A stretch of 64,000 bases of DNA from Liberibacter brunswickensis (GTDB lineage Bacteria; Pseudomonadota; Alphaproteobacteria; Rhizobiales; Rhizobiaceae): positions 21,832 to 85,831 of the forward strand of contig NZ_JAAEJX010000005.1 of the NCBI RefSeq assembly GCF_036858155.1, given 5' to 3'. The translations under genes and the position numbers were made by a program. A model generated the notes under the pieces. That model ran no database searches, was not told the DNA's origin, and was given only the letters and a program-made list of their open reading frames with translations. Positions 28,263 through 37,451 of the stretch are shown one piece after another (positions within the stretch are counted from its first letter, which is position 1; each line of letters begins with the position of its first letter).

Positions 28263-28571
28263 CTAATGAGTCCAAGGCTCTAGACGATTATAAGAAAAGT
28301 TTTTTTGATAGGATAGTCTTTTTTGTCTTTCCTTATGTAATGGAATTACATGATATTTAAGATCATGATCTTTTGCATATTTTTCTGCTGTTTCTAGTGA
28401 TGGAAAAAAAAGCTTTACTTGTTGTAAAGTATCCTTGGAAGACGTACAACCTAACATAGGTTCTATATAAGGAGGAATTATTTTTTCAAACTCCAATACC
28501 CATTTTCCTATACGACCTTTTTTCCCAGATTGGGTTGATGATTTTCTTATATTATAAATTTTTGCTATCAT
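28263..28571 (-). CDS. NDUFS4-like complex I accessory subunit
   Basis: The 102-residue protein matches the NDUFS4 (ETC complex I, 18-kDa) family: AKIYNIRKSSTQSGK at the start, WVLEFE, and later FPSLETAEKYAKDHDLKYHV, then a PWTH end. In mitochondria and many alphaproteobacteria it stabilises the NADH-oxidising arm of complex I on the cytoplasmic face. I choose ATG 28571 over GTG 28577 because homologues begin M-x-A-K-I-Y. It lies between tRNA-Arg and tRNA-Pro. Confidence 0.85.
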   Translation of the reverse strand: MIAKIYNIRKSSTQSGKKGRIGKWVLEFEKIIPPYIEPMLGCTSSKDTLQQVKLFFPSLETAEKYAKDHDLKYHVIPLHKERQKRLSYQKNFSYNRLEPWTH

Positions 28572-28629
28572 ATTCACAATCTAGTATATCGCAGGTTTAT
28601 ACTTAATACTTAGTAAATATCTAATAAAA

Positions 28630-28706
<77 letters not shown>

Positions 28707-28843
28707 ACAATATATAACGACATATTTTATATATATATATTCTGACTAATCAAGTTAAATTATTAGTTATCAAAAAAATAATTTTTCTTAGTTGAACATA
28801 TCAATAGAAATAATATTATAAATTATATCATATAATAATATAA

Positions 28844-29617
28844 CTAATAAATTATTTGGCTTAAGAAAGATTGTGTTCTCTCGTGCTGAGGATTATTAAA
28901 AAATTCTTCAGGAGAGTTTTGTTCAACAATTTGTCCTTGATCCATAAATACTATTCGATTTGCAACCTGGCGAGCAAAACCCATTTCATGTGTCACACAA
29001 ACCATGGTCATTCCTTCTTCTGCGAGCTCAATCATTATATCCAGAACTTCTTTAACCATCTCTGGATCTAGAGCAGAAGTTGGTTCATCAAATAGCATAA
29101 TCTTTGGCTGCATACATAAAGAACGAGCAATAGCAGCACGTTGATTTTCTCCTCCAGATAATAAAAGAGACGATCTATGAGCTTTATCTGCAATTTTAAC
29201 CTTATTTAAATAGTACATCGCAAGTTCTTCTGCATCTTTTTTGGGAATTTTTCTAACCCAAATAGGACCAAGAGTACAATTCTCCAATACACTAAGATTT
29301 GGGAATAAATTAAAATGTTGAAAAACCATACCAACATCTTTATGAATATCTTCGATATTTCGTATATCACTGTTAATAGGTATGCCATTTATAATGACAT
29401 CTCCTTCTTGATGTTTTTCGATATGATTAATACAACGAATTAAAGTAGACTTTCCTGACCCCGAAGGTCCTGCGATAATAACTCGTTCTTTTGGTAGTAT
29501 ATTGAGATTAATATCACGTAGTGCATGAAAATTTCCATACCACTTATTTAAGGATTTTATTTCAATAGCAAATTTATTTTTTTTTGATTTTTTTGGATTT
29601 TCCGTAGTATTTTTCAT
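28844..29617 (-). CDS. aapP: General L-amino acid ABC transporter, ATP-binding protein
   Basis: AapP powers amino-acid uptake by hydrolysing ATP on the cytoplasmic side of AapQM. In 257 residues it shows Walker A GPSGSGKST, the Q-loop MVFQHFNLFPN, the signature LLSGGENQRAAIARSL, Walker B IMLFDEPTSALD, and the switch His in VTHEMGFARQ. The signature reads SGGEN instead of the usual SGGQQ, a tolerated change. AAGGA precedes the ATG. It is the last gene of aapJ-Q-M-P, 14 bp after aapM. Confidence 0.94.
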   Translation of the reverse strand: MKNTTENPKKSKKNKFAIEIKSLNKWYGNFHALRDINLNILPKERVIIAGPSGSGKSTLIRCINHIEKHQEGDVIINGIPINSDIRNIEDIHKDVGMVFQHFNLFPNLSVLENCTLGPIWVRKIPKKDAEELAMYYLNKVKIADKAHRSSLLLSGGENQRAAIARSLCMQPKIMLFDEPTSALDPEMVKEVLDIMIELAEEGMTMVCVTHEMGFARQVANRIVFMDQGQIVEQNSPEEFFNNPQHERTQSFLSQIIY

Positions 29618-29631
29618 CTGTACAAGAATCC

Positions 29632-30792
29632 TTATTTTTTGCTCTTTTTATAAATAGTTTTTTCTATGAATACCGAATATGACGATATGCTAAAACAAAA
29701 TATCCAAAACACGAATCCTACTAATATTAATCCAGTAGTAGGAGTGACGGAAGATATCCATGTTGAGTCACTGAAATTTGCTCTTACAACTCCTAGAAGG
29801 TCAAACATGTTGATTATAGATATAAGAGAGGTATCTTTAAATAATCCTATAAAAGTATTCACGATTCCAGGAATAATACGCTTAATCACTTGTGGTATAA
29901 TAATGAAACGCATCTTATGATAATATTTTAATCCCAAAGAATCAGATGCTTCAAATTGTCCTTTTGGAATAGATTGTAAACCTCCTCTAAAAACCTCTGC
30001 AATATAAGCAGATGCAAAAGCAGACACTCCTATAAGAGCTCGTAATAATTTATCAACATCCCATGTATCAGGAAGAAAAAATGGTAATACAACGCTAGAC
30101 ATGAAAAGAACTAGCACTAATGGTATTCCACGCAATAGCTCAATGTATGAAACACATACATACTTCAAGATTGGAATATTAGAATTTCTTCCTAATGCTA
30201 ATAAAATACCTACTGGCACTGAAACTACAATTCCAAAAAATGAAATCACTAGAGTTACTAGTAATCCTCCCCATAGTGATGTCTCTACAACGCTAAGCCA
30301 TAAACCACCGTATAAGATGAAAAAAGAAAATACTGGAAATATACCAAATAACAAAACTCCATTTAGAAATTTACGAGGGAAAGAAGGTATAAGCATAGGT
30401 ATTAGAAGAAATGATCCCGTAAAGAAAACTAGGATAGGTCTCCAACGCATTTTTACAGGATAATTTCCAAATAAAAACTGTTCATAGCGATCATATACAA
30501 AAGCCCAGCAAGCAGCGCTCCAACCATCGGGTTGGATTCCTCCTTGAGATACAGTAGTACATACTGACCTATTACTTCCCGTCCAGACAGCATCTATGAA
30601 AAGCCAGTGGATAATGTTAGGAATAGAATATATTAACAATAATGTTATTAATATAGTAAAAAAGGTATCTTTGATCGTATAAAAAAAATTAGTATGAATC
30701 CATGCAATAATTCCTCTTTGATATACTGGAGGTAAAGAAGGTGGTAGTAATTTCTTGCGTACATAAGGAAATTCTTTATTATGATCAATCAT
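29632..30792 (-). CDS. aapM: General L-amino acid ABC transporter, permease
   Basis: One of two permeases of the Aap system, 386 residues. An N-terminal extension with membrane segments is followed by the conserved HisM-type permease core (LGRNSNIPILKYVCVSYIEL, the EAA loop EASDSLGLKYYHKM, and LFKDTSLISIIN). It overlaps aapQ by 4 bp (ATGA type), so the permeases are translationally coupled, consistent with an obligate heterodimer. Confidence 0.93.
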   Translation of the reverse strand: MIDHNKEFPYVRKKLLPPSLPPVYQRGIIAWIHTNFFYTIKDTFFTILITLLLIYSIPNIIHWLFIDAVWTGSNRSVCTTVSQGGIQPDGWSAACWAFVYDRYEQFLFGNYPVKMRWRPILVFFTGSFLLIPMLIPSFPRKFLNGVLLFGIFPVFSFFILYGGLWLSVVETSLWGGLLVTLVISFFGIVVSVPVGILLALGRNSNIPILKYVCVSYIELLRGIPLVLVLFMSSVVLPFFLPDTWDVDKLLRALIGVSAFASAYIAEVFRGGLQSIPKGQFEASDSLGLKYYHKMRFIIIPQVIKRIIPGIVNTFIGLFKDTSLISIINMFDLLGVVRANFSDSTWISSVTPTTGLILVGFVFWIFCFSISSYSVFIEKTIYKKSKK

Positions 30793-31988
30793 TTTCTTTC
30801 CTTCAAATTTGTTTTAGAGTTCAAGTAATTCATGAATAAAGAGATCATGATTGATAAACTTAAATATATTAACATCCAAATTAAAATAATTTCAATTGCT
30901 TGACCAGTTTGATTCATAATAGTTCCTCCAACCGACACTAGATCTGCATATCCTACAGCGACAGCAAGAGATGAATTCTTCAATAGATTTAAGTATTGAC
31001 TGGTAAGAGGTGTAATAATTACACGCATTGCCTGTGGTAGAAGTATTAAACGTGTAACTTTTGTATAAGTTAATCCAAGTGTTATTCCTGCTTCTATTTG
31101 GCCACGAGGTATTGAAGTAATCCCTAATCTAACAATCTCTGCTATAAAAGATGCTGTATAGCATGACAAAGCCATATAAAGAGATATAAATTCAGGACTT
31201 ATTGTGCTTCCTCCCACAAAATTGAATTCACCAAGTACAGGGCGATCAAAGTGTAATTGAAACTTTAATGCAGATAATACTAAAAATGGCAATCCAAATA
31301 TCAAAAATATTGACGAATAAATCAAAGAAAATGATTTTCCAGTTTTTTCATGAAAACGGCGAGATAATTTTCCTGTAAAAATACTTAAAATTATTCCTAA
31401 TATAAATGAAAAGATAAAAATTTTGCCATTCATATCCATTATTAATAACGGAAAAGATAGCCCTCTATTATTTAAAAATGTTCCAAATGGTAAGGCAATT
31501 GAATGATCCGGAATAGGTAAAAGTGATAGCACAGATCTATACCAGAAAAATATAACAATTAATGGTGGAATATTTCGGAATATTTCTACGTAAACTCTAC
31601 AAGTCCATGATACAAGCTTATTGGATGATAGGCGTCCCGATCCTACTAATACTCCTATGAGTGTAGAAGGAATAACTCCTGAAAAAGCTATCAAGCACGT
31701 ATTGGAAAATCCAACTAATATTGCCCTATAATATGAATAATCGCTTGTATAAGGGATAATTCCTTGATCTATTTCAAATCCAGAACGTTCTTTTAAAAAC
31801 CCTATGCCCAAAGATACATTTGATTTCTCCATATTACGATAAGCATTACTGTAACAGAATAATATTATTATAGAAATTATCAATAAAATGAATGCTTGAA
31901 GCAATATTTTATGTACGCGTACGTCATATAAAAATTTCATTTCTATAAAGTAATCTCTAAATTCTTTTCTAATATTTTTACTAATCAT
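30789..31988 (-). CDS. aapQ: General L-amino acid ABC transporter, permease
   Basis: Partner permease of AapM, 399 residues, with an N-terminal membrane segment, a permease domain (YVEIFRNIPPLIVIFFWY) and the EAA loop region (GITLGLTYTKVTRLILLPQAM, then LLKNSSLAVAVGYAD). The family's long central insertion is present. AGGAG precedes the ATG by about 11 bp. It is second in the operon, about 120 bp after aapJ. Confidence 0.93.
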   Translation of the reverse strand: MISKNIRKEFRDYFIEMKFLYDVRVHKILLQAFILLIISIIILFCYSNAYRNMEKSNVSLGIGFLKERSGFEIDQGIIPYTSDYSYYRAILVGFSNTCLIAFSGVIPSTLIGVLVGSGRLSSNKLVSWTCRVYVEIFRNIPPLIVIFFWYRSVLSLLPIPDHSIALPFGTFLNNRGLSFPLLIMDMNGKIFIFSFILGIILSIFTGKLSRRFHEKTGKSFSLIYSSIFLIFGLPFLVLSALKFQLHFDRPVLGEFNFVGGSTISPEFISLYMALSCYTASFIAEIVRLGITSIPRGQIEAGITLGLTYTKVTRLILLPQAMRVIITPLTSQYLNLLKNSSLAVAVGYADLVSVGGTIMNQTGQAIEIILIWMLIYLSLSIMISLFMNYLNSKTNLKERK

Positions 31989-32109
31989 ACACCATATATC
32001 TCCTATAAATGATAAATAGAGATGTATTAAAGGAATTTTTTTGCCAATTTTTTTATTAAAACAAATAGTATTTATCTAGTATTTGACAAAAATTATTTAC
32101 AAATAAATT

Positions 32110-33138
32110 CTAACGAATAGGTGGAGCATACATTAATCCACCTTTATTCCACAAGGAATTATATCTACGTGGAATCTTCAATACTGAATTATTTCCAAGA
32201 TTTCGATCAAATGACTCACCATAATTTCCTACGTGTTTTATGATTCTATAAGTCCAATCTTTTGTAAGGCCTAGGCTTTCTCCTATACTGTTGCTTTTAT
32301 CTACCCCAAGAAAACGTTGTATGTCTGGGTTAATAGTATCGCGACGTATTTTATCAACATTTTTTTGAGTAATACCAAACTCTTCTGCATTCACCATTGC
32401 GTAATGAGTCCATGAAACAATGTTATACCATTGGCTATCACCTTGTAGAATAGAAGGAGCAAGAGGAGATTTAGATATGATTTCTGGTAAAATTATATGT
32501 TCACTTGGTTTATCAGTAGTAAGCTTTAAAGCATATAAAGCTGATTGATCTCCAGTATATACATCACATCGATGAGAACGATAAGCGGCATCAATTTCTT
32601 CAACACGTTCAAATATTATAGGATGATAACTCATTTGATGAGCTTTAAAATAATCTGCAAGGGTTAGTTCTGTTGTCGTTCCCGCTTGGACGCAGATAGA
32701 AGCTCCAGATAATTGTGAAACTGAAGAAATACCTGGTTTTTTATACATGATAAACCCTTGTCCATCAAAATATGTGATAGGGCGAAAAGCAAGTCCTAGA
32801 GAAGTTTCGAGGAGCAATGTCCAGTCTGTATTACGACTTAGTATGTCTATCTGTTTTGACTGCAATGCTATAAAACGCTCTTTTGCACTCAATGGAAGGT
32901 ATTGAATTTTAGAAGGATCATCAAAAATTGCAGAAGATAAAGCCTTACAAAAATCGACATCAAATCCTTTCCAATCTCCATCAGCTTTAATTTCAGAAAA
33001 ACCTATAAGACCAGTATTAATTCCGCATTTCAAGAAACCTCTATTTTTAATATCTTGCAATACACTGGCATTAGCTGGAAATATTGTAAAAGATAGAATG
33101 ATCAAGCAAAGAATGTTGATAAAAAAATCCCTGTGCAC
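32110..33138 (-). CDS. aapJ: General L-amino acid ABC transporter, periplasmic binding protein
   Basis: AapJ captures amino acids in the periplasm and delivers them to AapQM. The 342-residue protein has a Sec signal peptide (hydrophobic to about residue 25, cleavage near PANA-SVLQD) and the family-3 binding fold: LKCGINTGLIGFSEI, WKGFDVDFCKALSSAIF, RNTDWTLLLETSLGLAF. Start is GTG with AAAGGA at good distance. It heads the operon. For a phloem-living bacterium this broad amino-acid importer would be a main nutrient route (inference). Confidence 0.94.
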   Translation of the reverse strand: MHRDFFINILCLIILSFTIFPANASVLQDIKNRGFLKCGINTGLIGFSEIKADGDWKGFDVDFCKALSSAIFDDPSKIQYLPLSAKERFIALQSKQIDILSRNTDWTLLLETSLGLAFRPITYFDGQGFIMYKKPGISSVSQLSGASICVQAGTTTELTLADYFKAHQMSYHPIIFERVEEIDAAYRSHRCDVYTGDQSALYALKLTTDKPSEHIILPEIISKSPLAPSILQGDSQWYNIVSWTHYAMVNAEEFGITQKNVDKIRRDTINPDIQRFLGVDKSNSIGESLGLTKDWTYRIIKHVGNYGESFDRNLGNNSVLKIPRRYNSLWNKGGLMYAPPIR

Positions 33139-33802
33139 AAATTTATCCTTTCTTTAAAAATAGCTATTAATTTTTAGATATATTTTGGAGTTTATGCCAC
33201 CAATGTACATCCATTAAAATATATTATTACAAATTAGCTGTAAAACAAGCAATAAAGAGGATTTTGTATGTTAACCTATTCTTCAAAAGACACTAAGCAA
33301 TTGTTGCATAATTTCAAGATATTTTTCAGTAAAACCGTCAATATTAAATGATAAAAGTAATAATTTAATTATCTAGTCCTCAAATGCAGTCTATTTGCTT
33401 TTAATATTTATTTATATATTTTTCTTATAGGGGGGTACAATAATAAAAAATATCGTTAATTTTGCTTTATTTAAAAAGATTTAATAAATAATCATAATTT
33501 TAACAGTAGTAATCAGGAAATATTTTATTTTTTGATTGAAGGTGATTTTTTTTATTTTTATATGATCGAATGTAATTCTTGATTCGATAATTTGTTGCAA
33601 TATTTTGAGTAATGTAGATTTAACTATTAATTTTTTTTAAAATTATTGATATTGTCGTTTTTAAATTTTCTACCTTTAAATTTTATAGCGAAAAATATTG
33701 TTATATAATTTGTGATTTTTCTTTATTAATATTTTTATAAAAGTAATTGACAGATTTTAGATTAATATTTTTCGGAATGTTCACTTAATGGTTTATATAA
33801 AG
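33139..33802. other. AT-rich gap between the restriction gene and aapJ, about 660 bp
   Basis: The aap promoter must lie at the left end. A 27-codon frame with a GAGG site (33268-33351) is seen but not supported as a gene. The rest is extremely AT-rich, and the right part may derive from the inserted restriction-modification element; no inverted repeat of an insertion sequence is recognised. Confidence 0.4.
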
Positions 33803-34534
33803 CTATATTTTATATTCCCCCAACTTAATATATTGCAAATATTCTATGAATTTATTTATTTTTAATTTTAATTGTATATTATTGCCTGGGTGTTTTATTG
33901 ATGTTTTAGGTATTGTTTTACTCATAGAGCCATTACCACCTTTCCTTTGAAATGAAATACAACCACCCAAATTAAAACCTCCTTTTGTAAAGGTTAAATT
34001 AGTTGGTAAATTTCTCAAGATTTCTTTCATGGGATATATTTGTACTAATGATGTATCTTTATTATAAAGAACCAAGATCTCCCTATTTGGATTTTTTGAA
34101 AACCCCCATTTTAAAATATTTTTTGCATTATCTGTGAAAAAATTCCCCCACTTTTTATGATGTTCCTCTAAAAATAAAGGGTTTTTAGTATTTTTTGATT
34201 TTGAAACAATAATATCCTCTAACTCTTCTTTGCCTTTAGAGTTTAAACCAAAATCAGAGCAAAATTTAGAAACACTTGTTCTTGCTAATTGATTGAACGC
34301 CACTTTAGATTTAAAGCTCTTTATGTTGGCATCAATATAATGTCCTGATGCAAAATTTATTCTGATATCTGATTTATCTCCATATATTCCACCACCAGAA
34401 GTATTAGAAAAAGCACCTTCTATATTGAAATATTCTTGTAATTTTTTAATTATTGACGGGTGATCTACAATAGTATTCTGAATTAATGTTTCTACATTCA
34501 TGCCTGCGTAAGCGTTTTTATTGTTTTTAAGCAT
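33803..34534 (-). CDS. Probable type II restriction endonuclease
   Basis: This 243-residue protein directly follows a C5 cytosine methyltransferase and its ATG overlaps that gene's stop by one base, the usual layout of a type II pair. Its sequence has a plausible PD-(D/E)xK core: GGGIYGDKSDIRI (Asp 56) followed by YIDANIKSF with Lys 72; the usual acidic residue before Lys is Asn 70. I do not recognise a named enzyme, and the target is unknown. It should cut sites left unmethylated by its partner. The call rests mostly on context. Confidence 0.6.
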   Translation of the reverse strand: MLKNNKNAYAGMNVETLIQNTIVDHPSIIKKLQEYFNIEGAFSNTSGGGIYGDKSDIRINFASGHYIDANIKSFKSKVAFNQLARTSVSKFCSDFGLNSKGKEELEDIIVSKSKNTKNPLFLEEHHKKWGNFFTDNAKNILKWGFSKNPNREILVLYNKDTSLVQIYPMKEILRNLPTNLTFTKGGFNLGGCISFQRKGGNGSMSKTIPKTSIKHPGNNIQLKLKINKFIEYLQYIKLGEYKI

Positions 34535-35481
34535 TATATAATTCTTATACTGTCATAAACATGACCGATCATATCAGGAACAACAGCATTCCCTAGTTGC
34601 TGATAACCTTGCAATCCATTACTGACTTTATGTCTTGTTGGAAACCCCATTACTTTTTTGCATTCATCTATTGTAAGTCGCCTAATCCCTTGCTCTGTGT
34701 TGTATAGTCCTGTTCTAGCACCCACTCCGCCACCGTATGCCGATTGAGTTATAGCATGACCTTTAGGGCTATAAATACGTTCTCCTTGCCCACCTTTATT
34801 AAGAGTTCCTACTCTAATTGGCTCTAATTTATTTAAAATATCATTTTCATTTTTTGTGATTTTTATATCATCTCTAACCACAATAAAATCACTATCCACT
34901 TCTTTTTCTAATATACTTTCTAGAAATACCTTCTTATTAATTTCTTTAGGTCGACTATAATCCAAATTAGGTTTTTTGCTGTCTTTCATATCTTTTCTCA
35001 AAGCTACAAAATAAACTCTTTCTCTTGCTTGAGGGATACCAAAATAAGACGCATTTAAAACATGCTTGTTTAACATATAACCAATTCCATCTAATTTTTG
35101 TTCCATTATTTTAATTACATTTCCACCGTCAATAGTTAATATATTTTTGACATTTTCAAGAATAATGACATAAGGTTGACGGTATTGTGCAACCCTTTGT
35201 ATTTCATAAAACAACCTTCCTCTAGGGTCAGATACTCCTTCGTGCTTCCCTGAAATTGAAAAGGGTTGACAAGGAAATCCAGCACACAAAATATCATGTT
35301 TCGGTATTTTTTTTGCTGGTATCTCTGTAATATCTCCACTGGGCTTTTCACCAAAATTTTGTTTATATACCTCTTGAACATGAGGGTCTATATCGCTTGA
35401 AAAAACACACTCTAGTCCTCTTTTTTCCAAAGCAAGCCTAAACCCTCCAATACCACAAAATAAATCTATAAATTTATACAT
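34534..35481 (-). CDS. DNA (cytosine-5) methyltransferase, type II
   Basis: All main m5C methyltransferase motifs are present in 315 residues: motif I FIDLFCGIGGFRLAL (AdoMet binding), IV AGFPCQPFSISGK with the catalytic Cys, VI ILENVKN, VIII QARERVYFVAL, and motif X YQQLGNAVVPDM. The target-recognition region lies around 180-265. The gene appears intact. It starts inside the end of the transposase fragment (8-bp overlap) and overlaps the putative endonuclease by one base. Restriction systems are mobile, and the setting indicates horizontal gain. Confidence 0.92.
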   Translation of the reverse strand: MYKFIDLFCGIGGFRLALEKRGLECVFSSDIDPHVQEVYKQNFGEKPSGDITEIPAKKIPKHDILCAGFPCQPFSISGKHEGVSDPRGRLFYEIQRVAQYRQPYVIILENVKNILTIDGGNVIKIMEQKLDGIGYMLNKHVLNASYFGIPQARERVYFVALRKDMKDSKKPNLDYSRPKEINKKVFLESILEKEVDSDFIVVRDDIKITKNENDILNKLEPIRVGTLNKGGQGERIYSPKGHAITQSAYGGGVGARTGLYNTEQGIRRLTIDECKKVMGFPTRHKVSNGLQGYQQLGNAVVPDMIGHVYDSIRII

Positions 35482-35872
35482 ACAACACCTTTTCTAATAT
35501 ACTATAAAACACATTTTCGCTTGTTTCTTTTCTATGATTATATTTAAAAACAGCTTCCCCTATATATTTATCTGTATATTTTTTAGAATAATGATGATGT
35601 TGCCCATAATACTGTCTTTTAACTATCGCCCAAAAACTTTCTATTGTATTTGTGTGAACAATACCATTTACATATTGTTTGCCACCATGATTAACTTTGC
35701 TATGCGATATAAGTTTATTCACTCTGCTATAAACTCTATATTCATCAGTAAAAATCTCAGAATTTTTTAAATCTACATTCTCTAATATTAGGTTTCTAAC
35801 ATCTTTTTTCTTAAATTCATTACATGGCATTGCAACAACATTACTATCTCTTTCTATTGCGCCAACAACCAG
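35474..35872 (-). pseudogene. C-terminal part of an IS1595-family (ISXO2-like) transposase
   Basis: The frame contains VVGAIERDSN, EIFTDEYRVYSRV, HSKVNHGGKQYVNG, then VHTNTIESFWAIVKR and YHHYSKK-like HHHYSKKYTDKY, FKYNHRK. These are the C-terminal catalytic (DDE) block of ISXO2/IS1595 transposases, including the Asp and the N-T-I-E-x-F-W segment. An ATG at 35830 yields 118 residues, but coding similarity extends upstream to about 35872, where it runs into the FAD monooxygenase gene. The zinc-binding N-terminal half is missing, so it is dead. Its end overlaps the methyltransferase start. Confidence 0.8.
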
Positions 35873-37076
35873 ATGTTCCAGGTGTTTTGTACGTGTAGAT
35901 CCAGTCTAAACTCTTGTGCAATGGTTTGTTAATCTCTAATCGAAGAAAATAGTTCCTAAAAAAACTAGCTGGTTTATTCATGTGAAAAAATAGCTGATTT
36001 AATCTATTACGACGTTTTATTCTTTTAATTCGTGAAGATCTTATTTGTTGATAGGTATTAATAGCTTTGGAAATTTTTTCTGTGCTTAGAAGTTGCGATA
36101 AAATATAAGCATCTTCTACTGCCATATTAGCTCCTTGAGCAATCAAGGGCAAAAATGTATGTGCCGCATCACCAATTAAAACGGTATCTCTATTATTATG
36201 CCAAAGATTACATATACATTCAAATAAAGGATAGATATGGGTGTCATTTGTTTTTAAAATGAGATCTATTATTTCTTTATGCCAATTTTTTAAATTCTTC
36301 AAAAACCATTTTTTATTTTCTGAAATCTTGTTTTCTTTGTCTTGTTTTAAAAAAGAGATATCACTTAGAGTATTCTTGTCTGTAATGAAAACTATGTTTA
36401 TCGTATTATCTTCTCGCAATGGATATGTTACTAAATGGGAATTAGATCCGAAAAACACATTTACTGAGTGACGATCAATGAAATCAGGAGCATCATTTTG
36501 TGAAATCAAACAACGCAAGGCAATACTTCCTGAAAATATTATAGGTTGTGTATCTATGTATCTCCGTATATTGGAGTTTAATCCATCCGCGCCTACTATT
36601 AGATCAGGTTTTTTATTTTGTATATTTGATATTTTAGTGAAATCTGGATTTGTTACATTGGTTGATAAATGCAATTTAACTAAGGATTGTGTTTTGAGAT
36701 TACTCAAAAGTATTTTATGTAGAGTATCTCTCTTGACTACTCCGTATGCTCCTCCCCAATTATTGCGTGAGTAATCGCTGCAAGAGAAGCGACTTAATTC
36801 TTTAAGGCTAAATCCTGAACGAAAAACAAAATCTTTCGGTTCAATCCAGACATCTTCTAACTGATCTAAGATACCGATTTTTTTTAGTATTCGTGAAGAA
36901 TTAGGTGATATTTGTATGCCAAATCCCTTTTCAGACCATTGATCTTTTTTTTCAAGAACACAAGATTGTATTCCAAATTTAACAAGAGAATTAGCAAGAG
37001 TTAACCCTGATATTCCTGCTCCTACTATTGCTATAAATGGTTTATCTTTTGAGTGATAAAATTTCTTAGTTGACAT
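35844..37076 (-). CDS. FAD-dependent monooxygenase (UbiH/salicylate hydroxylase-like), 3' end replaced by insertion
   Basis: A class A flavoprotein hydroxylase of 410 residues. It has the N-terminal dinucleotide motif IVGAGISGLTLANSL, the DG motif (VGADGLNSNIRRY) and the GD motif GDAAHTFLPLIAQGANMAVED. It should hydroxylate an aromatic substrate with NAD(P)H and O2; the substrate is unknown. The last residues (GTSGCWRNRKR) are read from the transposase fragment in another frame, so the natural C-terminus has been exchanged. All catalytic motifs survive. It starts overlapping the zinc-finger gene stop. Confidence 0.85.
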   Translation of the reverse strand: MSTKKFYHSKDKPFIAIVGAGISGLTLANSLVKFGIQSCVLEKKDQWSEKGFGIQISPNSSRILKKIGILDQLEDVWIEPKDFVFRSGFSLKELSRFSCSDYSRNNWGGAYGVVKRDTLHKILLSNLKTQSLVKLHLSTNVTNPDFTKISNIQNKKPDLIVGADGLNSNIRRYIDTQPIIFSGSIALRCLISQNDAPDFIDRHSVNVFFGSNSHLVTYPLREDNTINIVFITDKNTLSDISFLKQDKENKISENKKWFLKNLKNWHKEIIDLILKTNDTHIYPLFECICNLWHNNRDTVLIGDAAHTFLPLIAQGANMAVEDAYILSQLLSTEKISKAINTYQQIRSSRIKRIKRRNRLNQLFFHMNKPASFFRNYFLRLEINKPLHKSLDWIYTYKTPGTSGCWRNRKR

Positions 37077-37312
37077 TAAATGGATATAAAATTCCCTGCC
37101 GGAATAGTTTCTTCCGAGTTAAGTGAAGAGTCAAATTGATAAAGTGTTGAACAATAGGGGCAATGTTTTTTGTCTTCTTTTCCCATATTGATAAAAACAT
37201 GGGGATGATCCAAGGGAGGAGAGGCTCCCATACACATAAATTTTTTAACTCCTATTTTTATGCTTTTATGCCCTTGATCGTTTTTAAAATGAGAAATAGG
37301 ACTGTGATCCAT
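37076..37312 (-). CDS. NDUFS6-like zinc-finger protein (zf-CHCC)
   Basis: A 78-residue protein with the CHCC zinc-binding set of the NDUFS6/zf-CHCC family: FMCMGASPPLDHPHVFINMG (Cys, His) and CPYCSTLYQF (two Cys). The mitochondrial relative is a complex I accessory subunit; bacterial copies are small and often next to an FAD monooxygenase gene, as here. AAGGAAAAA precedes the ATG. Its TAA overlaps the ATG of the monooxygenase (TAATG). Confidence 0.85.
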   Translation of the reverse strand: MDHSPISHFKNDQGHKSIKIGVKKFMCMGASPPLDHPHVFINMGKEDKKHCPYCSTLYQFDSSLNSEETIPAGNFISI

Positions 37313-37451
37313 AGTATTTTTCCTTAATATTTACTATAATACGTTATCAAGAAATTGTATATACAAGGGTTATCATAAACTTACACTGTTAATATTCTAC
37401 AGGTAAAGGAAAATAATCAAGTATCTACAATAGAAATTATGAAAGATTTTT

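Noticed and set aside
33268..33351. 27-codon frame with GAGG upstream, before aapJ on the opposite strand
   Set aside because: Peptide has no recognisable features and lies in very AT-rich DNA where such frames occur by chance.
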